Shown piece after piece: positions 40,870 through 49,972 of a stretch of DNA of 64,000 nt; positions within the stretch are counted from its first letter, which is position 1; each line of letters opens with the position of its first letter. A program made the position numbers and the translations under genes. The stretch covers positions 744,001 to 808,000 of the forward strand of contig JBCBBH010000002.1 in NCBI GenBank assembly GCA_038531945.1, read 5' to 3'. The notes beneath the pieces were generated by a model. That model did not search any database. It was given only the letters and a program-made list of their open reading frames with translations, and had not been told where the DNA came from. Source of the DNA: CALBPI01 sp038531945. Lineage in GTDB: Bacteria > Pseudomonadota > Gammaproteobacteria > Steroidobacterales > Woeseiaceae.

Positions 40870-41046
40870 AGTGCGTTCCTTGTTGTTATCGAGCAATCTG
40901 TTGCGTCAGATAGATGTCCCAAACCAACAAAGCACGCACCTTGCCAAAATAGCAAAGTCATATAAAACAGATATTTGTGGTGACCACCCTCAGTGAAGTG
41001 TCACGTACACCGACACCGATGCCGGGTTATGTCGAACCGGTGGGAT

Positions 41047-42651
41047 TTAATTTCGGCTGCGACGACCGCTCGACCCACGCGAGCCACCGCTACGGCCTCG
41101 CGAGCTACTCCGGCTCGATGAGCGAGCACTGCCCCGAGAGCTGCTGCGTGCGTTCGAGCGACTTGCTTGTCTGCTGCTACGGGACTGCGCTCGACTGTCG
41201 GAGCGACTCGCGCGCGTCTGGCTGCGCGCCGTTGAGCGTGAGGCACGTGCCTCGCTGCTACGACGGGCAGTCGATCTCTGAGTTCGTGGGGCCGAGCGCT
41301 GTACTTGTCGCGTCGACCGCTCTGCGGCACGTGAGTCGCGGCGAGCGAACCGCGAATTGGTCCGAGCCGTAGACCGGGTATCGCGCGCGTCCCGTCTCGC
41401 TGTCTGGCGCGTATCGCGGGCGGTGCTGCGTTGATCGCTAGAGCGGAAACGGGACTGACCTGCGCCAGTCTCGCGGCGAGATGTCCGTCGGTTCGATCGA
41501 TTATCGGTTCTACCTTGCACCCGTCGCTCGCTAGCTTGGGTGCGACCATTGACGCGTTCTTGCCCACGCGCGCTGCGGCTAGTGAAGCGAGATGAGCCAT
41601 TGCCGCGGTTCGACCCGGCAGCCTGACGTCCCGCTGCATCGCGACGCGCAGAGCGGCCGTTGGCGGCTATGCGGTTTCGTGTTCCCCGGTTGCCGGCAAA
41701 ACGCGACCCGCGCGTATGGTTTTGCACCCGATAGCCTTGCTGCACGCGTGCCCCTCGGTCGCGACGACCGTAGCGCTGGTAGCGTGATGATCTGACACCG
41801 GGTCGGGCTCTGTGCTGCCAGCGCCGCGGTTGAAACCCGACGACGGCACCTCCAAAGCGGCGACCAAAGCGGTTGTAACGGAAAGCGTTGCGGGGTCCGT
41901 GCGCGTAAAAACCCGCACGACGATTCCACCAGAACCCGTAATCGAAACCGAATAAGTGCAGATATCGATTGCGCCACGAAATCTCATAAAACGTCGGAAC
42001 TCGAAAGAACAGACGGTCGAACACGAATGCACTCGGGTAAGCGTGGTAGTAAAGCGGATAGCCCCAGTCGAAAAAACTGACGACAGGACGTGGCTGGCGC
42101 ACGATCACGGTTGCGGGATCGTAGTAGGGCAAGTACACGACATCCGGCTCAACGGGCAGGATTTCGATGCTCTCGGCACTCCGGACCACTCTCTGTCGCT
42201 CATTGGATTCGAGGTTGCCTGCCAACCACGCAGCGTCCCGGAAGCGCTCGATGGCTTCGAGTACGTCGTTTTCCTGGGCGAGCACTGCATCGCCGAGCGT
42301 GGCAGTCCACTCAAGGTCTTCGCTCAGCAACGTGAGCGCTTCGGGATAGTTCAGCATCGCGATGACTGTTGGATCCCAATCCTCGGCGGGCTCATCGTTC
42401 TCGCCTGGATTGGTTTCGAGGAATCGCTGGGCCTCGACGATCTGCAACGGATACGTCGCGGCTGGCAGCAACACTGCAAGTACATCATCTGGGTACAATG
42501 CTATCGGGCCGACGAGGTCCTGCAGCTCGTCCACGGTATAGCTGGACACAGGCGCTGCTGCGGCCTGCGCAAATGACTTGGCCGGGAATGCGCTCAGTAC
42601 GGCGGCAAGCATCGTGATGCTCAGCAAGTTCCTGATTGGCGATCCACTCAT
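41047..42651 (-). CDS. DUF3300 secreted protein with Arg/Ser-rich tail
   Basis: 534 residues. A signal peptide (ends KSFAQ) is followed by the DUF3300 domain (about 35-270: DLVGPIALYPDDVLAVLLPA, then QRFLETN, EILPVEPDVVYLPYYDPATV and aromatic-rich FFDWGYPLYYHAYPS). From about 275 to the end the protein is almost wholly Arg, Ser, Ala, Thr, Gly and Gln (for example ASRSDSRAQSRSSRQASRSN), strongly basic and probably disordered. DUF3300 proteins are exported and of unknown function. A cationic tail might bind the cell surface, nucleic acid or polymers (inference). Confidence 0.85.
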   Translation of the reverse strand: MSGSPIRNLLSITMLAAVLSAFPAKSFAQAAAAPVSSYTVDELQDLVGPIALYPDDVLAVLLPAATYPLQIVEAQRFLETNPGENDEPAEDWDPTVIAMLNYPEALTLLSEDLEWTATLGDAVLAQENDVLEAIERFRDAAWLAGNLESNERQRVVRSAESIEILPVEPDVVYLPYYDPATVIVRQPRPVVSFFDWGYPLYYHAYPSAFVFDRLFFRVPTFYEISWRNRYLHLFGFDYGFWWNRRAGFYAHGPRNAFRYNRFGRRFGGAVVGFQPRRWQHRARPGVRSSRYQRYGRRDRGARVQQGYRVQNHTRGSRFAGNRGTRNRIAANGRSARRDAAGRQAAGSNRGNGSSRFTSRSARGQERVNGRTQASERRVQGRTDNRSNRRTSRRETGAGQSRFRSSDQRSTARDTRQTARRDARDTRSTARTNSRFARRDSRAAERSTRQVQRSAPRTQRSTARRSSEARASRSTARSQTRASRSDSRAQSRSSRQASRSNARSSSRGSARSSSRSSSRGRSGGSRGSSGRRSRN

Positions 42652-43053
42652 GTTCGACTCCTAATTGCGGTCGTGGCTCTTCCCGGCCTTTGGTCTTTCG
42701 AGCGTCTGTTATATCCGTAGATGCCTGAACCCAACCTTAACAGCTTGCTGAGCTCGCAGACGTTGATGAGTGATAATGAAAATTAGGTATTTCCGATAAT
42801 ATATTGAAATAATTAAATAAATAAGAATTAAATACCTGTTGCGTCGATTCGGAAAACGCGTTCAGGTTCTGCGGCTTCTGCAGCGATATGTCTGCGTGAG
42901 GTGTTCGGCAAGAAACCGGGTCTTGATGGCTGGACTACGTGTGCCTGCGAATCGCAGACGCTACATTGTTCGACCACAAGGGACTCGCCGCGGTTGCACG
43001 AGCTTGTGGTACTGAGCTCAGGGGCGCCAAAACGTCGGTTCGGTTGTTGTGCG
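42652..43053. other. Intergenic region with an AT-rich patch
   Basis: 402 bases without a supportable gene, between two minus-strand genes. Bases 42777-42838 are strikingly AT-rich for this genome and are bounded by an inverted repeat, AGGTATTT (42785-42792) and AAATACCT (42830-42837). It probably holds the promoter of the DUF3300 gene. Frames open across 42828-43320 on either strand have no recognisable similarity. Confidence 0.4.
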
Positions 43054-43713
43054 CTAGAAGTTGACCGAGACCGCCAGCGCAACTACCGGGAACAACTCGT
43101 AGTCCGACAGATCGTCCTCGAGTTCCTGGCGTTCGGATTCCAATTCCTGTTGAAACGTCGCATCGGTTGCCAGCGTGCCATCAGCGGCAAGCGTCAGGCT
43201 GGCTTCACCCTGAAACATCACGCCAGCGTCGAAGCGCAGCCCTACGCGATTTGCAAATCGAAAGTCCAGTCCAATTCCGGCGTAGGGCGCGAAATCGTCG
43301 AAGGTCGCTTTGCCGCGTAAATTCCCGACCAAATTGCCATCAAAAGTCTGGTTGCCTACGGTGATCGATCCCTGCTGTGGTGCGAAGAGGCTGCCTTCAT
43401 TGTTGTTGTTAACAATGCCTGCGCTTACGCGAAACGGGCTCAATGGGACACGGAAATTCGCGGTCGCGTATATGCTGCTTAAGTCGACTTCGGTTTCATA
43501 GTCGATTCCAGCTTCTGTGCTGTCCACATCGACAGAGAATTGATTGATACCAAGTCGAAAATCGAGGTAAGGCACAGCACGCCAGGTCGCTTCCAGCCCC
43601 AAACCTTGGGTGCCTGCGCGTCCGGCGATCCAGAAGTCGTCGTCTGCGTGTGCGGCCAGGGGTAAACTGACGGTTAACGCTAAGGCACAAAGTTGCTGTT
43701 TGAAGTTCAACAC
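43054..43713 (-). CDS. Outer-membrane beta-barrel protein (unassigned)
   Basis: 219 residues. A signal peptide (ends LAAHA) is followed by alternating amphipathic strands (DFRLGINQFSVDVDST, SIYATANFRVPLSPFRVSAG, FAPYAGIGLDFRFANRVGLR) and a C-terminal Phe (LAVSVNF), the outer-membrane assembly signal. A charged helix (QQELESERQELEDDLSDYE) precedes the last strand. It resembles small OmpW/porin-like barrels in general form but I cannot name the family. Start: GTG at 43713 with GGAG 8 bases upstream. Confidence 0.8.
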   Translation of the reverse strand: MLNFKQQLCALALTVSLPLAAHADDDFWIAGRAGTQGLGLEATWRAVPYLDFRLGINQFSVDVDSTEAGIDYETEVDLSSIYATANFRVPLSPFRVSAGIVNNNNEGSLFAPQQGSITVGNQTFDGNLVGNLRGKATFDDFAPYAGIGLDFRFANRVGLRFDAGVMFQGEASLTLAADGTLATDATFQQELESERQELEDDLSDYELFPVVALAVSVNF

Positions 43714-43806
43714 TGGGAACACTCCATGTGGTTCACGATCTGTTCTCACGTTAGTACGGAGTCACACCGCCGAGCGTGCGGTAGGTCACGTTATTCAGGT
43801 TTTCCC

Positions 43807-44229
43807 GTGGCTCTCGCGCGGAATTGCCTGTTGGCTCTCGTCGTACTTGCGCTCCCAGCCTGCGATTCTGCGGATTCCGGGACACGCTCGGCGCACGGCG
43901 ACGAACCGCTGTCCAGAGGTGCGGCTTTGTGGGCACGCTGCAGAACCTGCCACCAAATCGGTCCCCGTGCACGTCACGTTTCGGGCCCACAACTCAATCA
44001 GTTGATTGGCAGACGCGTTGGGGCGAGCCCGGGTTTTCGGTATTCCGAGGCCCTTTCGGGCAGTGGCGAGGTCTGGACTCGCGAGCTACTCGATCAATGG
44101 CTTGCCTCGCCGTATAAGTTGTTTCGAGGTACGAGCATGAACTTTGGCGGTATCAGTGATCCGGCGGATCGTGAGGCATTGATCGACTACCTGATCGAGC
44201 GCGGTGACCAGTCGGCAGAATCGTTGTAG
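43807..44229 (+). CDS. Class I c-type cytochrome, probably membrane-bound
   Basis: About 140 residues. The hydrophobic N-terminus LLALVVLALPACDS resembles a lipoprotein signal, so the protein may be lipid-anchored in the periplasm. Haem is bound by CRTCH near residue 45, and the distal ligand is probably Met in FRGTSMNFGG; QWLASPYKLF and the YSEALSGSG block match cytochrome c2-like proteins. The GTG at 43807 is a guess: the frame is open to 43693, overlapping the divergent barrel gene. The electron partner is unknown. Confidence 0.85.
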   Translation: MALARNCLLALVVLALPACDSADSGTRSAHGDEPLSRGAALWARCRTCHQIGPRARHVSGPQLNQLIGRRVGASPGFRYSEALSGSGEVWTRELLDQWLASPYKLFRGTSMNFGGISDPADREALIDYLIERGDQSAESL

Positions 44230-44351
44230 CTGCGGGCGTTTACACGTTCCAATCCGATGGGCGTTCAAGTAACATTCGCGACCGACGTTAGCGGAATAGG
44301 TATTGCCGTTGGGACGATCCGCGAGGCGGATGCGGCAACCTCTACACTGAA

Positions 44352-47216
44352 ATGAGCAAAGCACTGCAGGAGCAGTATCGGGCGACGCCACTAAGCGGCG
44401 CGAATGCGGCGACCATCGAAGCGCTGTATGAGCGTTTTATTCGCGATCCGAAGCAGGTGCCAGAAACCTGGCGCGACTACTTCGAAACTCTGGCACCCGA
44501 GGCCATGGACGAAGTCGAGCCAGATCATGGCGCCATCGTCGCTCGTCTTAAACAGTTGAGCAAAACGGCGCCGGGCGTAGCGACTACAGCGACGGCCTTG
44601 AACGGCAAGTCAATCCCACAATCGAGCGATGAAAAGCAGGCAGCGGTGTCGCGCTTGATTCAGGTATACGCATTGCGGGGTCATCAAATCGCCGACATCG
44701 ATCCGTTAGGCATGATGGAGCGCCACGTACCCCGCGTACTTGAATTCGACTTCGTGGGACTGGATCAGTCTGACATGGACCGCGAGTTCTTCACCGGTGG
44801 TTTGGCTGGCACGGGTCACGACCGTATGAAGCTGCGCGAGATCATGGTGCTGCTGAAGCGTATCTATTGCGGCAAGGTCGGTGCGGAGTTTGCGCATGTC
44901 TCGCGCGCAAGAGAACGACTGTGGCTGCGCGAGCAGTTCGAAGCTCGCAGCACCGTCGCGCCGGATGCGGAGGAGCAGCGCTGGCTCCTGAAGCAGCTGA
45001 CGCGAGCAGAGACGTTGGAGAGATATCTGCACACCCGTTACGTCGGTCAAAAGCGTTTTTCGTTGGAAGGCGGAGAAAGTCTGATTCCGATGCTCGACAC
45101 GCTCATTCAGGACGGCGGACGGGCGGGCATAAAAGAGTGCGTTCTCGGCATGGCGCATCGCGGCCGAATCAACGTGCTCGTTAATGTTCTCGGCAAGGCA
45201 CCGCAGGAGCTATTCTCCGAGTTCGAGGGGGAGTACGACCCAAGTGAGATCACGGGGTCGGGCGACGTCAAGTATCACAAGGGTTTCTCTGCCGACATGA
45301 AGACGGCTGGTGGCAACGTCCACCTGTCTCTGGCATTCAACCCCTCGCATCTGGAAATCGTGAATCCGGTGGTCGAAGGGTCCGTGCGTGCGCGGCAGCT
45401 TCGCCGCAACGATCTGCATGGCAGCACTATCTTGCCGGTTCTCGTGCATGGTGATGCGGCGTTCGCGGGGCAAGGCGTTGTCACCGAGACGTTTCAGATG
45501 TCGCAAGTTCCGGCGTTCCGAACCGGCGGCACGGTGCACATAGTGATCAACAACCAAATCGGATTCACTACCAGTGATCCGAACGATGCCCGGTCGACGC
45601 CCTATTGCAGCGATGTCGCAAAGATGATCGAGGCACCGATCTTCCATGTAAACGGCGACGACCCGGAGGCCGTCCTCAGGGTAACGCGGCTGGCTTTAGA
45701 CTATCGGCAGAAGTTTCGCAAAGACGTCGTGATCGATCTCGTTTGTTATCGAAGACTCGGGCACAACGAGGCAGACGAGCCGGCCGCGACTCAACCGGAA
45801 ATGTACCGAACCATCCGCAAGCATCCCACGACCCGCGCTTTGTACGCAGAGCGATTGGTCAAAGCGGGTGTGCTCGACAATACTGCCGTGGAAGACATGG
45901 TCGAACGCTATCGAGCCCGCCTGGATGACGGACGACCTGTGCCGAAAGCACTACTCGGCATGATCGGTAACGAGTACACGATCGACTGGTCCCCGTACAT
46001 TACTGGCGACTTGTTGGTCTCAGCCGACACCACCGTCGCAGCCGACCGAATTCAGAGGCTGGGCAAAGTTGTGACGCAAATTCCTGCTGATCACAAAATT
46101 CACCCGCGGGTTGAGAGAATCATCCAAAGCCGGCAGGCGATGCTGGCGGGCGAGCAGAGCATGGACTGGGGCTTTGCCGAGACTATGGCGTACGCGACGC
46201 TGCTGGATGACGGATTCGATGTTCGATTGACGGGCCAGGACAGTGGTCGTGGCACGTTTTTCCACCGTCACGCCGTGCTCCACAATCAGGAGGACGGTAG
46301 CGAATATGTGCCGTTGACGGAGGTGGTCGACAGACCCGCCGCGTTCACTGTGACCGATTCGTTGTTGTCGGAAGAGGCCGTGATGGGCTTCGAATATGGC
46401 TATGCGACGACCGAACCGCGAACATTGGTTATTTGGGAAGGTCAATTCGGCGATTTTGCGAATGGTGCGCAGGTTGTTATCGATCAGTTCATTAGTTCGG
46501 GCGAAGCGAAATGGGGCCGCTTGTGCGGTCTGACGCTGTTCCTACCGCACGGCTATGAAGGACAAGGGCCGGAGCATAGTTCCGCGAGACTCGAGCGATT
46601 CCTCCAATTGTGCGCTGAGCACAACATGCAAGTGTGCGTGCCATCGACCCCGACACAGATGTATCACATGCTGCGGCGGCAAATGCTGCGTGCGGTGCGC
46701 AAGCCGTTGATCGTGCTGACGCCGAAAAGCCTGCTTCGGCATAAGCTGTCAGTGTCTCCGATCAACACTCTGACTGATGGTGGCTTCGAGATCCTGATCG
46801 ACGAAATTGACGAAATCGAACCGGCAAAAGTCGAACGGGTTGTCGTCTGCAGTGGCAAGGTGTATTTCGACTTGTACGAGCGAAGAGCTGCAGAAGGACT
46901 CGAAAACGTCGCACTCGTTCGTATCGAGCAGTTGTACCCGTTCCCGATTGACGAGTACGGCGAAATGTTGAATCGCTACCGGAATGCAGAGACCGTCGTT
47001 TGGTGTCAGGAAGAGCCGCGCAACCAAGGCGCGTGGTATCAGATCCGTCATCGATTGCAAGAGCCGCTGCGAAGCCGTCACACCCTGCATTACAGCGGAA
47101 GACCTGGCGCTGCGGCACCCGCGGCAGGTATCCCGCAGTTACATCAAGTTCAACAAAGAAAACTGGTTGGCCAGGCCCTCGGCCTTGAGCCACTGATTGA
47201 AGAAATAGATCGATAG
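44352..47216 (+). CDS. sucA: 2-oxoglutarate dehydrogenase E1 component
   Basis: A 954-residue thiamine diphosphate enzyme that decarboxylates 2-oxoglutarate and passes succinyl groups to SucB. The N-terminal docking helix is ALYERFIRDPKQVPETWRDY; further blocks are GMAHRGRINVLVNVLGK, NPSHLEIVNPVVEGSVRARQ, FHVNGDDPEAVLRVTRLAL with VCYRRLGHNEADEPAATQP for cofactor binding, and the C-terminal CQEEPRNQGAWYQIRHRL. It is the first gene of sucA-sucB-lpd. Confidence 0.97.
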   Translation: MSKALQEQYRATPLSGANAATIEALYERFIRDPKQVPETWRDYFETLAPEAMDEVEPDHGAIVARLKQLSKTAPGVATTATALNGKSIPQSSDEKQAAVSRLIQVYALRGHQIADIDPLGMMERHVPRVLEFDFVGLDQSDMDREFFTGGLAGTGHDRMKLREIMVLLKRIYCGKVGAEFAHVSRARERLWLREQFEARSTVAPDAEEQRWLLKQLTRAETLERYLHTRYVGQKRFSLEGGESLIPMLDTLIQDGGRAGIKECVLGMAHRGRINVLVNVLGKAPQELFSEFEGEYDPSEITGSGDVKYHKGFSADMKTAGGNVHLSLAFNPSHLEIVNPVVEGSVRARQLRRNDLHGSTILPVLVHGDAAFAGQGVVTETFQMSQVPAFRTGGTVHIVINNQIGFTTSDPNDARSTPYCSDVAKMIEAPIFHVNGDDPEAVLRVTRLALDYRQKFRKDVVIDLVCYRRLGHNEADEPAATQPEMYRTIRKHPTTRALYAERLVKAGVLDNTAVEDMVERYRARLDDGRPVPKALLGMIGNEYTIDWSPYITGDLLVSADTTVAADRIQRLGKVVTQIPADHKIHPRVERIIQSRQAMLAGEQSMDWGFAETMAYATLLDDGFDVRLTGQDSGRGTFFHRHAVLHNQEDGSEYVPLTEVVDRPAAFTVTDSLLSEEAVMGFEYGYATTEPRTLVIWEGQFGDFANGAQVVIDQFISSGEAKWGRLCGLTLFLPHGYEGQGPEHSSARLERFLQLCAEHNMQVCVPSTPTQMYHMLRRQMLRAVRKPLIVLTPKSLLRHKLSVSPINTLTDGGFEILIDEIDEIEPAKVERVVVCSGKVYFDLYERRAAEGLENVALVRIEQLYPFPIDEYGEMLNRYRNAETVVWCQEEPRNQGAWYQIRHRLQEPLRSRHTLHYSGRPGAAAPAAGIPQLHQVQQRKLVGQALGLEPLIEEIDR

Positions 47217-47263
47217 TCACAGCGGCGTGGCTCGCGAATCGACCGACGCCCGAGAGCACAGAT

Positions 47264-48490
47264 ATGGCAACTGAAGTTAAAGTCCCACAACTACCGGAAT
47301 CTGTCGCGGACGCGACCCTTGTGTCCTGGCATAAGAAGCCCGGCGACACCGTCCGCCGCGATGAGAATCTCGTCGATCTTGAGACGGATAAAGTCGTGCT
47401 AGAGGTGCCTTGCCCAACAGATGGAACGTTAAAAGAAATCAAGGCCGAAGACGGTGCGACGGTGACCAGTGGCGAGCTGTTGGCGATCGTGGAAGCTGGT
47501 GCAGTGGCCAAGGAAAGTGTGGCTACGGCGGAGCCAGCGACGCCGACTTCCGAATCCAGCGATAACAATGCTTCAGCAGCCACCGCGGCCGCAGTCGCTG
47601 ATGGCGCTCACGACAAGTTGAGTCCGTCAGTGCGTCGTTTGGTCGAAGAGCATGACCTTGACCCAAGTCGAATCAAAGGCACCGGTCGAGACGGGCGGAT
47701 CACCAAAGGCGATGTCATGAATCATCTTGAAGATGATGATGGCGATGCGGCTGAGGATATGCCTGTCGTCAACGCGGGTGTGATGTCTGCCCGCAACGAG
47801 CAACGCGTCCCGATGACACGGTTGAGAGCCACGATTGCGAAGCGCATGGTCGAGGCTCAGCATAACGCGGCAATGTTGACGACGTTCAATGAAGTCGATC
47901 TTACCGAGGTCATCGCGCTGCGCGCTCGGTACAAAGACGCATTCGCCGAGAAGCACGGTGTGAAGTTGGGCTTTATGTCGTTTTTCGTAAAAGCGGCGGT
48001 CGAAGCCCTGCGAAAGTTTCCGTTAGTCAACGCGTCAGTCGACGGGACGGACATCATCTATCACGACTACCAGGACATCGGTATTGCGGTGTCGACAGAA
48101 CGCGGCTTGATGGTGCCGGTTTTGCGCGACACGGGTCTGAAGAGCTTCGCCCAGATCGAGCAGGAAATCGCCGACTACGGCCGCAAGGCGCGGGAAGGAA
48201 GTATCGGTATCGAGGACCTGACCGGCGGGACTTTCACGATCACCAATGGCGGCATTTTCGGGTCGATGATGTCAACACCCATTTTGAATCCACCACAAAG
48301 CGGAATTCTCGGAATGCATGCGATCATGGATCGACCCGTCGCGATCGACGGAGAGATCAAGATTCGCAAGATGATGTACCTGGCGATGTCATACGATCAT
48401 CGCATCATCGACGGAAAGGAAGCCGTGCAATTTGTTGTCAGTATCAAGCAAGCGCTGGAGGATCCGGCGCGCTTGTTGCTGCAAGTCTAG
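47264..48490 (+). CDS. sucB: Dihydrolipoamide succinyltransferase (E2 of 2-oxoglutarate dehydrogenase)
   Basis: A 408-residue complex core. One lipoyl domain (about 1-80) has the lipoylated Lys in DLETDKVVLEVP; an Ala/Thr/Ser linker follows, then the E1/E3-binding domain (LSPSVRRLVEEHDLDPSRIK) and the catalytic domain with MSYDHRIIDGKEAVQFV, which holds the active-site His and Asp. It lies 47 bases after sucA. Confidence 0.97.
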   Translation: MATEVKVPQLPESVADATLVSWHKKPGDTVRRDENLVDLETDKVVLEVPCPTDGTLKEIKAEDGATVTSGELLAIVEAGAVAKESVATAEPATPTSESSDNNASAATAAAVADGAHDKLSPSVRRLVEEHDLDPSRIKGTGRDGRITKGDVMNHLEDDDGDAAEDMPVVNAGVMSARNEQRVPMTRLRATIAKRMVEAQHNAAMLTTFNEVDLTEVIALRARYKDAFAEKHGVKLGFMSFFVKAAVEALRKFPLVNASVDGTDIIYHDYQDIGIAVSTERGLMVPVLRDTGLKSFAQIEQEIADYGRKAREGSIGIEDLTGGTFTITNGGIFGSMMSTPILNPPQSGILGMHAIMDRPVAIDGEIKIRKMMYLAMSYDHRIIDGKEAVQFVVSIKQALEDPARLLLQV

Positions 48491-48520
48491 TTATTTTCGC
48501 CGTTCAGGCAGAGGAAAATC

Positions 48521-49948
48521 ATGTCTCAGCAATTTGATGTCATCGTCATCGGCGGTGGCCCTGCAGGGTATCCAGCAGCGATCCGCGCAGCACAGCATGG
48601 GATGAGCGTTGCATGTATTGACGCCTGGAAAAATTACGATGGCAGTCACGCTTTTGGAGGCACTTGCCTAAACGCCGGCTGTATTCCGTCCAAAGCGATG
48701 CTCGAATCGTCGGAGCTGTTTCATCGCGCCGAACATGAATTCAAGAAGCACGGTATCGACACCGGAACCGTCTCGCTCGATCTGGCAGCCATGCAGAAGC
48801 GCAAGGCTGGAATCGTCAAACAGTTAACCAGCGGCATCGAAGCATTGTTCAAATCGAACAAAGTAACGGGCCTGCGTGGGCACGGTAAGTTGCTAGCGAA
48901 CAAAAAAGTGGAGTTCACGCCGCTGGAAGGTGAGCCTCAAACGTTAACTGCGAAGCACGTGATTCTCGCATCTGGATCCCAACCGATTGAACTCCCGGGA
49001 ATGAGCTTCGACGGCGACCGGATTGTTGATTCCTGGGGCGCACTCGAGTTCGATGCGGTGCCGCAAAGACTCGGCATTATTGGTGCGGGTGTCATCGGCT
49101 TGGAACTCGGGAGCGTGTGGGGTCGTCTTGGCGCGCAGGTGACCGTGCTCGAAGCTATGCCGGACTTTTTATCCATGATCGATCGAGAAGTGGCGAAGGA
49201 CGCCGAACGTCAGTTCCGCAAGCAAGGTCTGGATATTCAACTCGGCGCCAAGGTGATCAGCGCCAAGGTTGAGGGCGATGAGGTTCATGTCACCTATGAG
49301 AATTCGGAGGGTGAGCAGACGGCGGTCTTTGACCGATTGGTTGTCGCTGTGGGTCGACGACCTTACACCGAAGGATTGTTGGCGGAGGACTCGGGCATCT
49401 CCGTAGATGGTCGCGGGTTCATCGAGGTCGACGATGAATGTCGAACCGGAGTCGATGGTGTTTACGCGGTGGGTGACTGTGTTCGCGGACCGATGCTCGC
49501 GCACAAGGGCACCGAGGAGGGCGTCATGGCGGCCGACCTGATCGCGGGTGATGTCGCCGAGGTCAACTATGACGTGATTCCGTCAGTCGTCTACACCGCA
49601 CCTGAAATCGCATGGGTCGGCAAGACCGAGGAAGAGATCAAGGCCAGTGGACGCGGCTACAAAGTCGGAAAATTTCCGTTTGCCGCCAGTGGCAGGGCCA
49701 AGGCTATGGAGCAGGCATCAGGACTTGTGAAGGTCGTCAGCGCAGAAGATGACGACGAGATTCTCGGCGTTCATATCGTCGGACCCATGGCGGGCGAATT
49801 GATCGGTGAATTGGTGCTGGCGATGGAGTTTCGTGCAAGCACCGAGGACATCCAGCGGACGGTACACGCGCACCCGACGCTATCGGAAGCGATTCACGAG
49901 GCCAGTCTGTCGGCGGATAAACGCGCTTTGCACGCCATTAACCGATAG
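48521..49948 (+). CDS. lpd: Dihydrolipoyl dehydrogenase (E3)
   Basis: A 475-residue flavoprotein that reoxidises dihydrolipoamide with NAD+. The FAD Rossmann motif is VIVIGGGPAGYPAAIRAAQ; the redox disulfide is in GGTCLNAGCIPSKAM; the NAD motif is GIIGAGVIGLELGSVWGRLG; the C-terminal His-Glu pair is in HAHPTLSEAIHEA. Lying 30 bases after sucB, it probably serves the 2-oxoglutarate complex and may also serve others. Confidence 0.97.
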   Translation: MSQQFDVIVIGGGPAGYPAAIRAAQHGMSVACIDAWKNYDGSHAFGGTCLNAGCIPSKAMLESSELFHRAEHEFKKHGIDTGTVSLDLAAMQKRKAGIVKQLTSGIEALFKSNKVTGLRGHGKLLANKKVEFTPLEGEPQTLTAKHVILASGSQPIELPGMSFDGDRIVDSWGALEFDAVPQRLGIIGAGVIGLELGSVWGRLGAQVTVLEAMPDFLSMIDREVAKDAERQFRKQGLDIQLGAKVISAKVEGDEVHVTYENSEGEQTAVFDRLVVAVGRRPYTEGLLAEDSGISVDGRGFIEVDDECRTGVDGVYAVGDCVRGPMLAHKGTEEGVMAADLIAGDVAEVNYDVIPSVVYTAPEIAWVGKTEEEIKASGRGYKVGKFPFAASGRAKAMEQASGLVKVVSAEDDDEILGVHIVGPMAGELIGELVLAMEFRASTEDIQRTVHAHPTLSEAIHEASLSADKRALHAINR

Positions 49949-49972
49949 CGCGTTGTCGTACGTCCGTCGGAG

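Noticed and set aside
39421..40900. Integrated mobile element at tRNA-Arg
   Set aside because: A tRNA fragment duplication exists but there is no integrase, transposase or phage gene in the neighbourhood.
42901..43320. 139-codon plus-strand frame
   Set aside because: It overlaps the 3' part of the beta-barrel gene in antisense and shows no domain.
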